A DNA stretch of 64,000 nt from Chryseobacterium indologenes (GCF_001295265.1 NZ_LJOD01000005.1:186001-250000), one strand, 5' to 3'. Numbered from the stretch's first letter, positions 36,583 to 45,388 are shown. Notes: generated by a model from the sequence alone, not told the origin. Translations and numbers: made by a program.

Positions 36583-36654
36583 TTAAATATTCCAAACCTT
36601 AGAGAACTTTACAGCTCCCTTTTTTCCGGTTTTTATTTGTTTAAAAATTTGCAT
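36583..36654 (-). CDS. Lysine-rich leader peptide of lysA
   Basis: 23 residues, read as MQIFKQIKTGKKGAVKFSKV followed by WNI and TAA. Six of the 23 residues are lysine, at positions 5, 8, 11, 12, 16 and 19. It begins about 14 bases after a probable transcription start and ends seven bases before the 5' arm of the antiterminator. A ribosome at the stop codon would therefore cover that arm, and one stalled at the Lys codons would not. An internal hairpin, GGGAGCU/AGUUCUC, spans codons 12-18. The peptide probably has no function of its own. Confidence 0.75.
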   Translation of the reverse strand: MQIFKQIKTGKKGAVKFSKVWNI

Positions 36655-36674
36655 TGCTTTTATTTATTTTTTTG

Positions 36675-36682
36675 CAAAAATA
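36675..36682 (-). promoter_or_regulatory. -7 promoter element for the lysA leader
   Basis: Minus-strand TATTTTTG (TAnnTTTG), 20 bases before the leader ATG and after the end of the upstream exonuclease gene. It supports an independent leader transcript of about 170 bases before lysA. Confidence 0.6.
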
Positions 36683-36760
36683 CTATTTATTTTTCATTTG
36701 GAAGGTAATTGATTGGAAAAGCCATTCCTGCATATAAAATTACCTCTGTAAATTTTCCTG

Positions 36761-37984
36761 TTATTTTGGTAAAGGTAATGTCTCAAAGTCGCCACGAAGG
36801 AGTGCCAGCTGTAATTCATTATTTAAATCCACTGAAGAAAGCGGAAGATTAATTTTCAATTTAGCAAGCTTACTTAATGTCTGTATCTGCGTAAACAGCT
36901 CATAAAAACCATAGGACACCACTTTCCCGTTTTCAATGATCAAAAATAATTTTTCACCCAGTTTTCGGCCGGTACCCAGCCACAGCTCGTTTCTTTTTCT
37001 GAAATCTATTTTCTTTTTGAAAGCATTGACATCGTTGAACTCATCCTGGGAACTGATAAACTGTACCGCTTTTGTCCCTTGGGTGAATGACCTGAATTTT
37101 ATGATTGGTTTTTCTGTTTTATTCAGTTTATTCTTTTCAACAACGTATTTGTTATTTCTGAAGTAAAGCCCGAAAGGCAGATTTTCTCTTTTCCTGATAT
37201 TTTTGGAGTTAAGAATCAGCCTGGCAATAATATCTGTTCCTGTAAGTTCATAATTGATCTGCTCTACGTCCTTCTGAACCTGTTCCCATTTTTTAGACTT
37301 GGAATTAAAGACTTTTTTTGAGAATTTATTGATATCCTGAACATAATCTGAGAAAATAATTTTCCCCTCCTCATTTTGAAAATACACAAACCCCTTTTCA
37401 TTAGGCAGGTCCTGTGTAAGTTCTTTAATCTTATTGATATAGCTTTTGGCATTAGACTCTTCATGTTGCTTCTGAATAATCTCATTTTCTGTATCCTTTG
37501 AAGCTAAAAGCTTGAAGAGTTCCAGCGTTGCCCTTGCATCTCCGTCTGCCCTGTGATGATTGGTAAGGGGAATTCCCAATGACTTAACCAGTTTCCCCAA
37601 AGAGTAGCTTACCTCATCGGGAATCAGTTTTTTAGCCAAAGGAATGGTATCTAAGGTATTGATCTTAAAATCATAGCCCAGCCTTTTGAATGACTGTCTC
37701 AGCATTCTGTAATCAAAATCGATATTGTGACCTACCAATGTTGTATTTTCGGTAATTTCTATGACTCTCTTGGCAATTTCATGGAATTTTGGTGCTGTTT
37801 TCACCATTTTAGGGGTGATACTTGTGAGTTTCTGTACGAAAGGAGTGATATCACTTTCCGGATTAACAAGAGATATAAACTGGTCAGTAATTTTCTGGCC
37901 ATCATATCTGTAGATGGCAATGTCTATAATGCATTCATTTCTATAACCTGCACCATTACTTTCTATATCTATAATTGAATACAT
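36761..37984 (-). CDS. DEDDh 3'-5' exonuclease-domain protein
   Basis: 407 residues. The N-terminal 170 form a DnaQ-like exonuclease. The acidic pair is in IIDIESNGAG, the second motif is HNIDFDYRML and the third HHRADGDARATLELF. The remaining 235 residues are unassigned; a middle stretch (about 200-300) resembles the GIY-YIG or UvrC-like region of other flavobacterial exonuclease fusions but no catalytic GIY-YIG motif is visible. It is likely a nucleic-acid processing or repair enzyme. It ends just before the lysA leader promoter. Confidence 0.82.
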   Translation of the reverse strand: MYSIIDIESNGAGYRNECIIDIAIYRYDGQKITDQFISLVNPESDITPFVQKLTSITPKMVKTAPKFHEIAKRVIEITENTTLVGHNIDFDYRMLRQSFKRLGYDFKINTLDTIPLAKKLIPDEVSYSLGKLVKSLGIPLTNHHRADGDARATLELFKLLASKDTENEIIQKQHEESNAKSYINKIKELTQDLPNEKGFVYFQNEEGKIIFSDYVQDINKFSKKVFNSKSKKWEQVQKDVEQINYELTGTDIIARLILNSKNIRKRENLPFGLYFRNNKYVVEKNKLNKTEKPIIKFRSFTQGTKAVQFISSQDEFNDVNAFKKKIDFRKRNELWLGTGRKLGEKLFLIIENGKVVSYGFYELFTQIQTLSKLAKLKINLPLSSVDLNNELQLALLRGDFETLPLPK

Positions 37985-38243
37985 TGAATTTTCTTGCTAT
38001 ACTGTTGTTTTTTTAAGTTCAAATTAATAAATCCTGTCATGAAACAATCCCTCATAAGAACCCGCTCCAATTTCCATCTATGATCAATGGCAGCCCCGCT
38101 AAAATAACAAAAAATATGTCAAAAACAGTAAACCGTTCATTAATGCGAATTCCGGGCAGATTCAAATTGAAAAGATGAATAAACTAAAAAGCTGAGACTC
38201 TTCTTTCTAACAGTTATTTTTTATCGATATAAATTAAGTTTCA

Positions 38244-39770
38244 CTATCTTCTTCTTCCTCCAAGCCCAAACATTCCGAGAATAGCTTTTGCACCTTCCCG
38301 CATCAGAGTACTGGTAAAAGTTCTTCCGGCTTTGCTCTGAAGTACCTGCTCAAACATCCCCGGTTCTTCTTTTACTGTCTTTGTTTTTTGTGTCGGAGCT
38401 GAATTCTGAACCGCCTGTTCCATTCTGCTGGTCAGCATCTCATAAGCTGATTCACGGTCTATAGCCTGTTCATATTTAGCAACCATGGCTGATCTTGAGG
38501 TTAGTTCCGAGATCTCAGCATCGTTCAGTACATCCATCCTGGATTCTGGTGAAATCAGATACGTGTGCACCAGCGGAGTCGGAATTCCCTTTTCATCAAG
38601 AGCTGTCACAAATGCTTCTCCTATTCCCAGGTTCTGTATCAGATTGGAGGCATTGTAGAACTCAGTAGTCGGATAATTTTCCACGGCTTTTGAAATCTCT
38701 TTCTTATCTTTTGCCGTAAAGCCCCGTAATGCATGCTGAATTTTAAGCCCCAGCTGTGACAATACATTTTCAGGCACATCTCCCGGAATCTGTGTAATGA
38801 AATAGATCCCTACTCCTTTGGAACGAATAAGCTTCACCATGGTTTCAATCTGGGACAAAAGTGCTTTTGAAGCTTCATCAAAGATAAGATGTGCTTCATC
38901 AATGAATAAAACAAGCTTAGGTTTTCCGCTGTCTCCTTCTTCCGGAAAAGTCATATAGATCTCTGCAAAAAGCGAAAGCATGAAAGTAGAAAACAGTTGA
39001 GGCTTATTCTGAATATCGGATACTCTTAGAATATTAACTACTCCTTTTCCGTCTCTTGTTTCAAGAAGATCATGTACATCAAAGCTCAGCTCACCAAAGA
39101 AGCTTGCAGCACCTTGTTGTTCCAGCGCAACGATTGATCTCAGAATAGCCCCTAAAGAAGCCGGAGCAATTGATCCGTAGTTCGCAGCAAGTTCAGCTTT
39201 ACCCTGCGCATTGTCTGTAACATACTGAAGTACTTTTTTCAGGTCATTCAGATCAATCAGCGGAAGCCCTTTATCATCACAGTATTTGAATACGATAGAC
39301 ATAATACTCTGCTGGGTATCGTTCAGCTGAAGGATTTTGCTTAGTAAAACCGGGCCGAATTCGGTTACGGTAGCTCTTAACTTCACGCCTTTTCCTCCTG
39401 AGATGCTCATCAGTTCCACCGGAAATGCCTGCGGATTGTAGGGAAGCTGTGTTTTTGCATACCGTTCCTCAATAACAGGATTCATTTGGCCAGCTTCTGC
39501 AATCCCTGAAAAGTCACCTTTTATATCCAGAACTAAAGAAGGAATTCCTGCATGGGAAAGCTGTTCAGCAAAAACCTGCAGTGTTTTGGTTTTACCTGTT
39601 CCGGTAGCACCTGCGATAAGTCCGTGCCTGTTAATAGTCTTTAAAGGAATCGTAACATTCACTTCAGTAACGACTTCCCCGTCCAGCATTCCTTTTCCTA
39701 ATATAATATGTTCTCCTTTCGGAGTATATCTTGCATTCAGTTCTTCAATAAATTGTGCTTTATCTGCCAT
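38244..39770 (-). CDS. HerA-like helicase / DUF853 ATPase
   Basis: 508 residues from the ATG reading MADKAQFIEELNARY; an upstream in-frame ATG at 39788 adds MLKKEQ but is less like family starts. Walker A is GATGTGKTKTLQVFAEQL, Walker B is LVLFIDEAHLIF, and YFITQIPGDVPENVLSQLG is typical of DUF853. This group is related to HerA/FtsK motor ATPases but the cellular role is not established. No nuclease partner such as NurA is adjacent. The last residues (GMFGLGGRRR) are basic. Confidence 0.85.
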   Translation of the reverse strand: MADKAQFIEELNARYTPKGEHIILGKGMLDGEVVTEVNVTIPLKTINRHGLIAGATGTGKTKTLQVFAEQLSHAGIPSLVLDIKGDFSGIAEAGQMNPVIEERYAKTQLPYNPQAFPVELMSISGGKGVKLRATVTEFGPVLLSKILQLNDTQQSIMSIVFKYCDDKGLPLIDLNDLKKVLQYVTDNAQGKAELAANYGSIAPASLGAILRSIVALEQQGAASFFGELSFDVHDLLETRDGKGVVNILRVSDIQNKPQLFSTFMLSLFAEIYMTFPEEGDSGKPKLVLFIDEAHLIFDEASKALLSQIETMVKLIRSKGVGIYFITQIPGDVPENVLSQLGLKIQHALRGFTAKDKKEISKAVENYPTTEFYNASNLIQNLGIGEAFVTALDEKGIPTPLVHTYLISPESRMDVLNDAEISELTSRSAMVAKYEQAIDRESAYEMLTSRMEQAVQNSAPTQKTKTVKEEPGMFEQVLQSKAGRTFTSTLMREGAKAILGMFGLGGRRR

Positions 39771-39788
39771 TTGTTCTTTTTTTAACAT

Positions 39789-40151
39789 ATAAATATAAAA
39801 GTTTTTATAAAATATTCAGTCATTAAAATAATATTCCGGAAAAACCGGAGCTAATATTTTCAGAAATGCATTTTCAGGCGATGTCATCTGCAAATTTTAA
39901 ACCATGCAAATAAAAAAACAGGAATAAAATACCCAATGTCCGGACAATACGCAAATATTTTCATTTACCGGACATGACAAAAAACAGCCTGCCAAACCGT
40001 CATTCTTTTACACCCTTTTTTACCTGAAAATAAAGGACTTTACAGCTGAAAAGACACGAAATATTGACAGAAACTATCATCCGGATTTAACATTTCATTT
40101 ACATTTCATCTAATACTTTGTATCTTTATCTAAAATTTTAAAAAGACCCTC
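39789..40151. other. Divergent intergenic region with an 8-bp inverted repeat
   Basis: 363 bases with no credible gene, between the HerA-like gene (minus) and the MBL-rhodanese gene (plus). It contains ATGTCCGG (39936-39943) and CCGGACAT (39968-39975), an inverted repeat with a 24-base spacer; the left arm is also part of the palindrome TGTCCGGACA. This could be an operator or a hairpin. No clear TAnnTTTG promoter stands out. Confidence 0.4.
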
Positions 40152-41561
40152 ATGAAAATTGAACAAATATATACGGGCTGTCTGGCTCAGGGAGCTTATT
40201 ATATTGTATCAGAAAACGAAGCTGCTATTATAGATCCGCTCAGAGAGGTAAAGCCTTACCTTGACCGTCTGGAGAAAGACAATGTTACCTTAAAATATAT
40301 TTTTGAAACGCATTTTCACGCTGATTTTGTTTCAGGCCACCTGGACCTGAGCAAAAAAACAGGTGCGCCTATCGTATACGGTCCGACTGCCCAGCCTGAA
40401 TTTGAGGCTGTCATTGCTGAAGACAACCAGATCTTCGAGATCGGAAAAATAAAAATAAAGGTTCTTCATACTCCGGGACACACCATGGAAAGTTCTACCT
40501 TCCTTCTGATTGATGAAAACGGGACTGAGACTGCTATTTTCACCGGGGACACTTTATTTCTGGGGGATGTGGGAAGACCTGACCTTGCCCAAAAAGCAAC
40601 CAGTCTTACCCAGGAAGATCTTGCCGGAATTTTATATGACAGTCTTCAGAGTAAAATTATGCCCCTGGATGACAGCATAACGGTTTATCCTGCACACGGT
40701 GCGGGTTCTGCCTGTGGAAAAAATATGCAGAAAGAAACCGTAGATATTTTAGGAAATCAGAAAAGAACCAATTATGCCTTAAACCAGCCGGATAAGGAAT
40801 CGTTTATAAGAGAAGTGCTTGACGGACTTACAGCTCCTCCAAAATATTTCGGAATGAACGTTGCCATGAACAAAGGTGGTTACGAAAGCCTGGATGTGGT
40901 AATGAACAAGGGATTAACTCCTGTTCCAGCAAGTGACTTCGAAGCATTGGCAGAAGATACAGGTGCTTTGATTCTGGACACAAGAAGTCCTGTAGAATTC
41001 CATAAAGGATTTATCCCTAATTCCGTGAATATTGGGTTAAAAGGAGACTTTGCACCATGGGTGGGAACTCTTATCGTAGATGTAAAACACCCATTGCTAT
41101 TGGTGACTGATGAGGGAACTGAAGAAGAAGTCATCACAAGATTGAGCAGAGTTGGTTTTGATAATGTATTGGGATATCTTGACGGAAGCTTTAGCGCATG
41201 GAAAAATGCAGGAAATGAAACGGATGAAATCAAAAGAATTTCTCCGACCGAATTTGCGGAACAGTTTGATGAAAATTCCATTGTAATTGATGTAAGAAAG
41301 CTTAGTGAATATACTGCAGAACACATAGATAATGCTTACAACAAACCTCTGGATACCATCAGTGACTGGGTACACAGCATTGATGACACTGAACATTTTT
41401 TCCTTCACTGTGCAGGAGGATACCGAAGCATGATTGCAGCAAGCATCCTTAACTCTCACGGAATCAGAAACTTTACTGAAATTGAAGGAGGATTTAACGG
41501 AATTAAAAAAACAGAAAAACTTCCGACAACCGACTTTGTCTGCCAGTCAAAAACTTTGTAA
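40152..41561 (+). CDS. MBL-fold hydrolase fused to two rhodanese domains (persulfide dioxygenase-like)
   Basis: 469 residues. The N-terminal metallo-beta-lactamase domain (about 1-240) has THFHADFVSGH, HTPGHTMESS and GDTLFLGDVGRPDL, the ETHE1-like pattern of glutathione persulfide dioxygenases. Two rhodanese domains follow. The first (about 265-360) has LDTRSPVEFHKGFIPNS but no active-site Cys, with TDEG at that place. The second (about 375-460) has HCAGGYRSM with the Cys. The protein should handle sulfane sulfur. It leads a three-gene run with a rhodanese lipoprotein and thioredoxin. Confidence 0.88.
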   Translation: MKIEQIYTGCLAQGAYYIVSENEAAIIDPLREVKPYLDRLEKDNVTLKYIFETHFHADFVSGHLDLSKKTGAPIVYGPTAQPEFEAVIAEDNQIFEIGKIKIKVLHTPGHTMESSTFLLIDENGTETAIFTGDTLFLGDVGRPDLAQKATSLTQEDLAGILYDSLQSKIMPLDDSITVYPAHGAGSACGKNMQKETVDILGNQKRTNYALNQPDKESFIREVLDGLTAPPKYFGMNVAMNKGGYESLDVVMNKGLTPVPASDFEALAEDTGALILDTRSPVEFHKGFIPNSVNIGLKGDFAPWVGTLIVDVKHPLLLVTDEGTEEEVITRLSRVGFDNVLGYLDGSFSAWKNAGNETDEIKRISPTEFAEQFDENSIVIDVRKLSEYTAEHIDNAYNKPLDTISDWVHSIDDTEHFFLHCAGGYRSMIAASILNSHGIRNFTEIEGGFNGIKKTEKLPTTDFVCQSKTL

Positions 41562-41565
41562 GCTG

Positions 41566-41931
41566 ATGAAAAGAACAATTTCCGGATTTATTCTCATATC
41601 ACTTTTAGCGTTAACATCCTGTAAATCAAACAGCACAACTAATATCCAGAAGACAAACCTTCGTGAGGTGGTTAATAGTTCAGATGCCACGTTGGTAGAT
41701 GTAAGAATTCCTGAACAGTATAATGCAGGAACTGCAAAGGGCGCCATTAATATTCCTTTGGCAGAAATACAAAATAATGTTGACGCTCTTAAAGGAAAGA
41801 AAGTCGTTGTTTTCTGCAATAAGGGAATTCAGGCAGATCAGGCCATGGAAATTCTAAAGAAGAATGGTGTGGAAGTTTATGACGGAACGAGCTGGAAAAA
41901 TGTAAAAGCCATTCAGGACGAAAAACAGTAA
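41566..41931 (+). CDS. Rhodanese-domain lipoprotein
   Basis: 121 residues from the ATG at 41566, four bases after the preceding stop; the frame is open further upstream into the preceding gene. That start gives a lipoprotein signal MKRTISGFILISLLALTSC. The mature part is one rhodanese domain with DVRIPEQYNAGTAKGAINIP and the active loop VVFCNKGIQADQA holding the catalytic Cys. It probably transfers sulfane sulfur in the periplasm or on the outer membrane. Confidence 0.85.
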   Translation: MKRTISGFILISLLALTSCKSNSTTNIQKTNLREVVNSSDATLVDVRIPEQYNAGTAKGAINIPLAEIQNNVDALKGKKVVVFCNKGIQADQAMEILKKNGVEVYDGTSWKNVKAIQDEKQ

Positions 41932-41948
41932 AATCTAAAACCAGAATT

Positions 41949-42248
41949 ATGTCACAAAAATTTCAGGAAATCATTAACTCAGAGAGGCCGGTACTGATTG
42001 ACTTTTTCGCAACATGGTGCCAGCCATGCAAAGTCCAGTCTTCTGTTTTGAATACAGTAAAGGAAAACGTAGGCGAAGGAGCCAGAATCATCAAAGTAGA
42101 TGTAGACCAGTATCCGGCCTTAGCCGCTCAATATGGGGTACGGGGTGTTCCTACTCTTGCCGTTTTCAAAAACGGTGAACTTTTATGGAAAGAAAGCGGG
42201 GTTCACGATGTGAATACATTAACGGAACTGCTTAAACAATATGCTTAA
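41949..42248 (+). CDS. Thioredoxin
   Basis: 99 residues, one thioredoxin domain with the redox site FFATWCQPCKVQ and the cis-Pro loop VRGVPTLAVFKNG. The active site is CQPC rather than the usual CGPC, which may tune redox potential. It starts 17 bases after the rhodanese lipoprotein and has no signal peptide, so it is cytoplasmic. It probably reduces persulfide or disulfide intermediates of this cassette. Confidence 0.9.
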   Translation: MSQKFQEIINSERPVLIDFFATWCQPCKVQSSVLNTVKENVGEGARIIKVDVDQYPALAAQYGVRGVPTLAVFKNGELLWKESGVHDVNTLTELLKQYA

Positions 42249-42261
42249 AAGGTTTTAGAGC

Positions 42262-42315
42262 CGGGATTGATGTTGAGATAAAACGTATTTATCTGAATAT
42301 CAATCCCGCCTTTAT
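42262..42315 (+). terminator. Terminator after the rhodanese-thioredoxin cassette
   Basis: Long imperfect stem CGGGATTGAT.../...ATCAATCCCG spanning 42262-42308 followed by CCTTTATCTT. It also lies just past the stop of the convergent amidohydrolase gene. Confidence 0.6.
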
Positions 42316-42316
42316 C

Positions 42317-43069
42317 TTATAATTCAACAGCAAATTGGTCTCTGTCATTCAGAAACTGGAAGTGCTTCCTGAAACTTTTTAATTCCTCCATATTCAGTTC
42401 TGCCGTAATGATATTTGCGTTCTTTTCTGAAATTTCTTTTCCGTCTGCAAAAAAACAATGTGAGCTTTCCTGATAGAAAAGGCTGTTTCCATCGGTTCCT
42501 ATTCTGTTAAGACCAAAAACAAAGGCCAGGTTTTCAATCGCTCTGGCTTTCAGAAGATGTTCCCAGGCTCCTACTCTTTTTTCAGGCCAGTTTGCCACAT
42601 ACAGAACCGCATCATAATCGTCATTATTTCTGGCAAATACAGGAAACCGCAGATCATAACACACCTGCAGCAGTATTCTGAATCCTTTATAATTAACGAT
42701 CACCCTTTTATTTCCGGGAGTATACACTTTATCTTCTCCAGAAAAAGAGAACAAATGCCTTTTATCATAAAAAACGGTTTCAGCATCAGGCTGTACGAAA
42801 TACATCCTGTTGTAAAACTTCCCGTTTTCCTCTACCGGAGCACTTCCGCAAAAGGCTGCATTTTTTTCACGGGAAATCTTTTTCAGGAATTCCAGAGATT
42901 CTTCATTTTTATCTGAAACTTCTGCGGCATCCATACAAAAACCTGTAGAAAACATCTCGGGTAATAAAAACAGATCTGCATGATGATCTCTGAATTGTTC
43001 TTCAATCAGCTGAAAGTTTTTATCTTTATTTTTCCAGACAATATCTAAATTAAGTCCTGCAATTTTCAT
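42317..43069 (-). CDS. Nitrilase-family omega-amidase-like hydrolase
   Basis: 250 residues. The catalytic triad contexts are visible: Glu in LLPEMFSTGF, Lys in YDKRHLFSFSGE and Cys in LLQVCYDLRFPVF. The pattern fits the YafV/omega-amidase group, which hydrolyses 2-oxoglutaramate and related amides as repair of glutamine metabolism. There is no signal peptide. It is convergent with the thioredoxin cassette and not clearly in an operon. Confidence 0.87.
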   Translation of the reverse strand: MKIAGLNLDIVWKNKDKNFQLIEEQFRDHHADLFLLPEMFSTGFCMDAAEVSDKNEESLEFLKKISREKNAAFCGSAPVEENGKFYNRMYFVQPDAETVFYDKRHLFSFSGEDKVYTPGNKRVIVNYKGFRILLQVCYDLRFPVFARNNDDYDAVLYVANWPEKRVGAWEHLLKARAIENLAFVFGLNRIGTDGNSLFYQESSHCFFADGKEISEKNANIITAELNMEELKSFRKHFQFLNDRDQFAVEL

Positions 43070-43176
43070 AAACTTTGTTAAAAAACTTCAATAAAAATAC
43101 GATTTTCCATTGATTTCGGTTCTATTTTTGATGCGGATATTTTTATTCATCACATTCAATTAAAAATGTAAAATTT

Positions 43177-43614
43177 ATGAAGAAATTGTTTTTTGTGTTT
43201 ATGATTGCTTTTTTCGGAACAGCCAATGCTCAGGCCTGGACGGGAAAAGGTGACCAGAAGATTCAGCTGGGGCTTAATGCCTGGGGATACGGAACAGGGG
43301 TTACGGGAACTTATGACTACGGACTGAACAAACTTTTATCCATTGGAGCAGGACTTAACGCTTATTTCGGCGATTATAAGGACAACGATAAGGATAATCG
43401 TGTTTTTGTTTTCGGAAGGCTTAATTTTCACCTTCAGGAAGCACTTGGCCTTCCTTCAAAATGGGATATCTATCCGGGGGTTGATCTTGGCGTTTTAGGA
43501 AAAGATTTCGGGATCGGAGCACATATCGGAGCCCGATACTACTTCACGGAAAAAGTGGGTGTTTTTGCCGAAGTGGGCAACAATGGCAGCCTGGGAGTTT
43601 CTTTCAATCTGTAA
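43177..43614 (+). CDS. Small secreted beta-barrel-like protein (DUF6646-like)
   Basis: 145 residues with a signal peptide (MKKLFFVFMIAFFGTANAQ). The mature part starts AWTGKGDQKIQLGLNAWGYG and continues as alternating strands with aromatic ends (ARYYFTEKVGVFAEVGNNG, GVSFNL). It looks like a small outer-membrane barrel of eight strands or so. I recall this start as typical of DUF6646, from memory. Function unknown. Confidence 0.75.
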   Translation: MKKLFFVFMIAFFGTANAQAWTGKGDQKIQLGLNAWGYGTGVTGTYDYGLNKLLSIGAGLNAYFGDYKDNDKDNRVFVFGRLNFHLQEALGLPSKWDIYPGVDLGVLGKDFGIGAHIGARYYFTEKVGVFAEVGNNGSLGVSFNL

Positions 43615-43633
43615 TCATCCTACCATATATGAC

Positions 43634-43665
43634 AAAGCTTCTCATTTTGAGGAGCTTTTTTATTT
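43634..43665 (+). terminator. Terminator after the small barrel protein gene
   Basis: Stem AAAGCTTCTCA/TGAGGAGCTTT followed by TTTTATTT, 20 bases past the 43614 stop. Confidence 0.75.
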
Positions 43666-43685
43666 GGCATAGTTTTGATAATTGT

Positions 43686-43693
43686 TACCTTTG
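43686..43693 (+). promoter_or_regulatory. -7 promoter element for rseP
   Basis: TACCTTTG (TAnnTTTG) 25 bases before the rseP ATG. Confidence 0.55.
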
Positions 43694-43717
43694 CAAATTA
43701 AAATCTAAAATTTATTA

Positions 43718-45199
43718 ATGGAATTAGCAATCAAGATTTTCCAGTTCATACTAAGTATTTCTATTTTAGTAGTTCTTCATGAGCTTGGACATTTTTTACC
43801 AGCGAAATGGTTCAAAACCAGAGCAGAGAAATTTTTCCTGTTTTTTGATCCCTGGTTTTCAATTTTCTCAATGAAGAAGATCAATGGAAAATGGCAGTAT
43901 AAATTTATATCCAAAAACCTTCCTGATACAGAAATAATTGAAGTAAACGGAGAGAAAAAGGAGGTTCCTATTGATATATCCAAACTCCCGGACAGCGACT
44001 GGAGAAAACATCCTGAACAGACCAAATACGGTATAGGATGGCTTCCTTTCGGCGGATACGTGAAGATTGCAGGTATGATTGATGAGAGCATGGACAAAGA
44101 GCAGATGAAAAAGCCTGCACAGCCCTGGGAATTCAGATCCAAACCGGCCTGGCAGCGTCTGATCATTATGCTTGGCGGAGTTACCGTGAACTTTTTCCTG
44201 GCATGGATCATATTCGGATGTCTTTCTTATTTCAACGGGGAAACGTCTTTTGACACGTCTAAAGTGGATGCTCCTATGCATTACACGGAAATCGCCAAAG
44301 CAATGGGCTTTAAAGATGGTGATAAGATCCTAAAGGTAGACGGAAAAGTTCAGAACAACCTTGACAAATTATCTCTTGATATTTTATTAAGTGATGAGAT
44401 CACAGTATTAAGAGATGGGAAAGAACTTACTTTCAATACGAATGATGACGGGAAAGCTATGGCGTTCAAAGATGAAAACCCAAGAGCCTTCCTTACGCCC
44501 AGATTTGCAGCAGTAGTTGATACTATTGTCAATCCTAAAACAGCAGCAGCCGGTTTAAAAGTTGGTGACCAGGTAACCTCAGTAAACGGACAAAAAATTG
44601 CTTATTATGATGAGTTCCGCACTGCTGTGAGTAAAAATCCGGGGAAAACAATTAATGTAGAGGTATTGAGGAACGGAGCACAGGTTCCGCTAAGTCTTGA
44701 GGTTTCAAAAGAGGGAACTTTAGGAATTTCTTCTTACAAGCAAATGAATAAGTATGCAAAAACTGAAAACTTTACTTTTGCACAGGCTATCGGAAGAGGC
44801 TACACAAGAAGTATCGAGAGTTTAACATACCAGGTTAAGCAGTTTAAACTTATTTTCAATAAAAAGGTTCAGGGCTATAAGAAAGTGGGCGGACCTCTTG
44901 CTATTATCAAGAATATGCCGGTAGAGAAATCTAAAGAAGGAAATGTATCCATCAACTGGACGATGTTCTGGGGCTTCACAGCGATGTTCTCTGTATGGCT
45001 TGCCTTCCTTAACCTAATCCCGATTCCAGGGCTTGATGGAGGACACGTACTGTTTACATTATGGGAAGTGATTACCGGAAAACCGGTTCCACAAAAGATA
45101 CTGGAAAACGCTCAGATGGTTGGAGTTATCTTCCTGCTTGGATTGATGATACTGATCTTCGGAAGCGATATTTTCAAATGGCTTACCGGAAGTTTATAA
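43718..45199 (+). CDS. rseP: Site-2 intramembrane zinc metalloprotease RseP
   Basis: 493 residues. The zinc motif VVLHELGHFLPAKWF lies in the first membrane helix and the second metal site NLIPIPGLDGGHVLF near the C-terminus. Two PDZ-like domains lie between (about 195-330), with GLKVGDQVTSVNGQKIAYYD. It cleaves anti-sigma factors within the inner membrane to release ECF sigma factors, and clears signal peptides. The ECF sigma and anti-sigma pair at 9232-10393 is a candidate client, by inference only. Confidence 0.93.
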   Translation: MELAIKIFQFILSISILVVLHELGHFLPAKWFKTRAEKFFLFFDPWFSIFSMKKINGKWQYKFISKNLPDTEIIEVNGEKKEVPIDISKLPDSDWRKHPEQTKYGIGWLPFGGYVKIAGMIDESMDKEQMKKPAQPWEFRSKPAWQRLIIMLGGVTVNFFLAWIIFGCLSYFNGETSFDTSKVDAPMHYTEIAKAMGFKDGDKILKVDGKVQNNLDKLSLDILLSDEITVLRDGKELTFNTNDDGKAMAFKDENPRAFLTPRFAAVVDTIVNPKTAAAGLKVGDQVTSVNGQKIAYYDEFRTAVSKNPGKTINVEVLRNGAQVPLSLEVSKEGTLGISSYKQMNKYAKTENFTFAQAIGRGYTRSIESLTYQVKQFKLIFNKKVQGYKKVGGPLAIIKNMPVEKSKEGNVSINWTMFWGFTAMFSVWLAFLNLIPIPGLDGGHVLFTLWEVITGKPVPQKILENAQMVGVIFLLGLMILIFGSDIFKWLTGSL

Positions 45200-45225
45200 G
45201 ATTTTTCAATTTTTTTCAGAAAATA

Positions 45226-45257
45226 TTTGTAGGGTATAAATATTCGTCCTATATTTG
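45226..45257 (+). promoter_or_regulatory. Promoter of first tRNA-Asn
   Basis: TTTG at 45226-45229 (-33) and TATATTTG at 45250-45257 (-7), spaced 20 bases, match the Bacteroidetes promoter. The following CACCACTTAAAACAAAGGA is repeated before the second tRNA. Confidence 0.7.
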
Positions 45258-45279
45258 CACCACTTAAAACAAAGGACAT

Positions 45280-45353
45280 TCCTCCTTAGCTCAGTTGGTT
45301 AGAGCATCTGACTGTTAATCAGAGGGTCGCTGGTTCGAGCCCAGCAGGAGGAG
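45280..45353 (+). tRNA. tRNA-Asn (anticodon GTT)
   Basis: 74 bases. Acceptor TCCTCCT/AGGAGGA with discriminator G, D stem GCTC/GAGC, anticodon stem TCTGA/TCAGA with loop CTGTTAA (anticodon GTT), and T stem GCTGG/CCAGC with loop TTCGAGC. CCA is not fully encoded (CAG follows). Confidence 0.97.
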
Positions 45354-45357
45354 CAGA

Positions 45358-45388
45358 AAGACTTACAGAAATGTAGGTCTTTTTTTTG
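45358..45388 (+). terminator. Terminator of first tRNA-Asn
   Basis: Stem AGACTTAC/GTAGGTCT with loop and a run of eight T, just after the tRNA. Confidence 0.85.

Noticed and set aside
43777..44281. Long minus-strand frames of 144 and 137 codons inside rseP
   Set aside because: Antisense to a clear site-2 protease with both metal motifs; no independent support.
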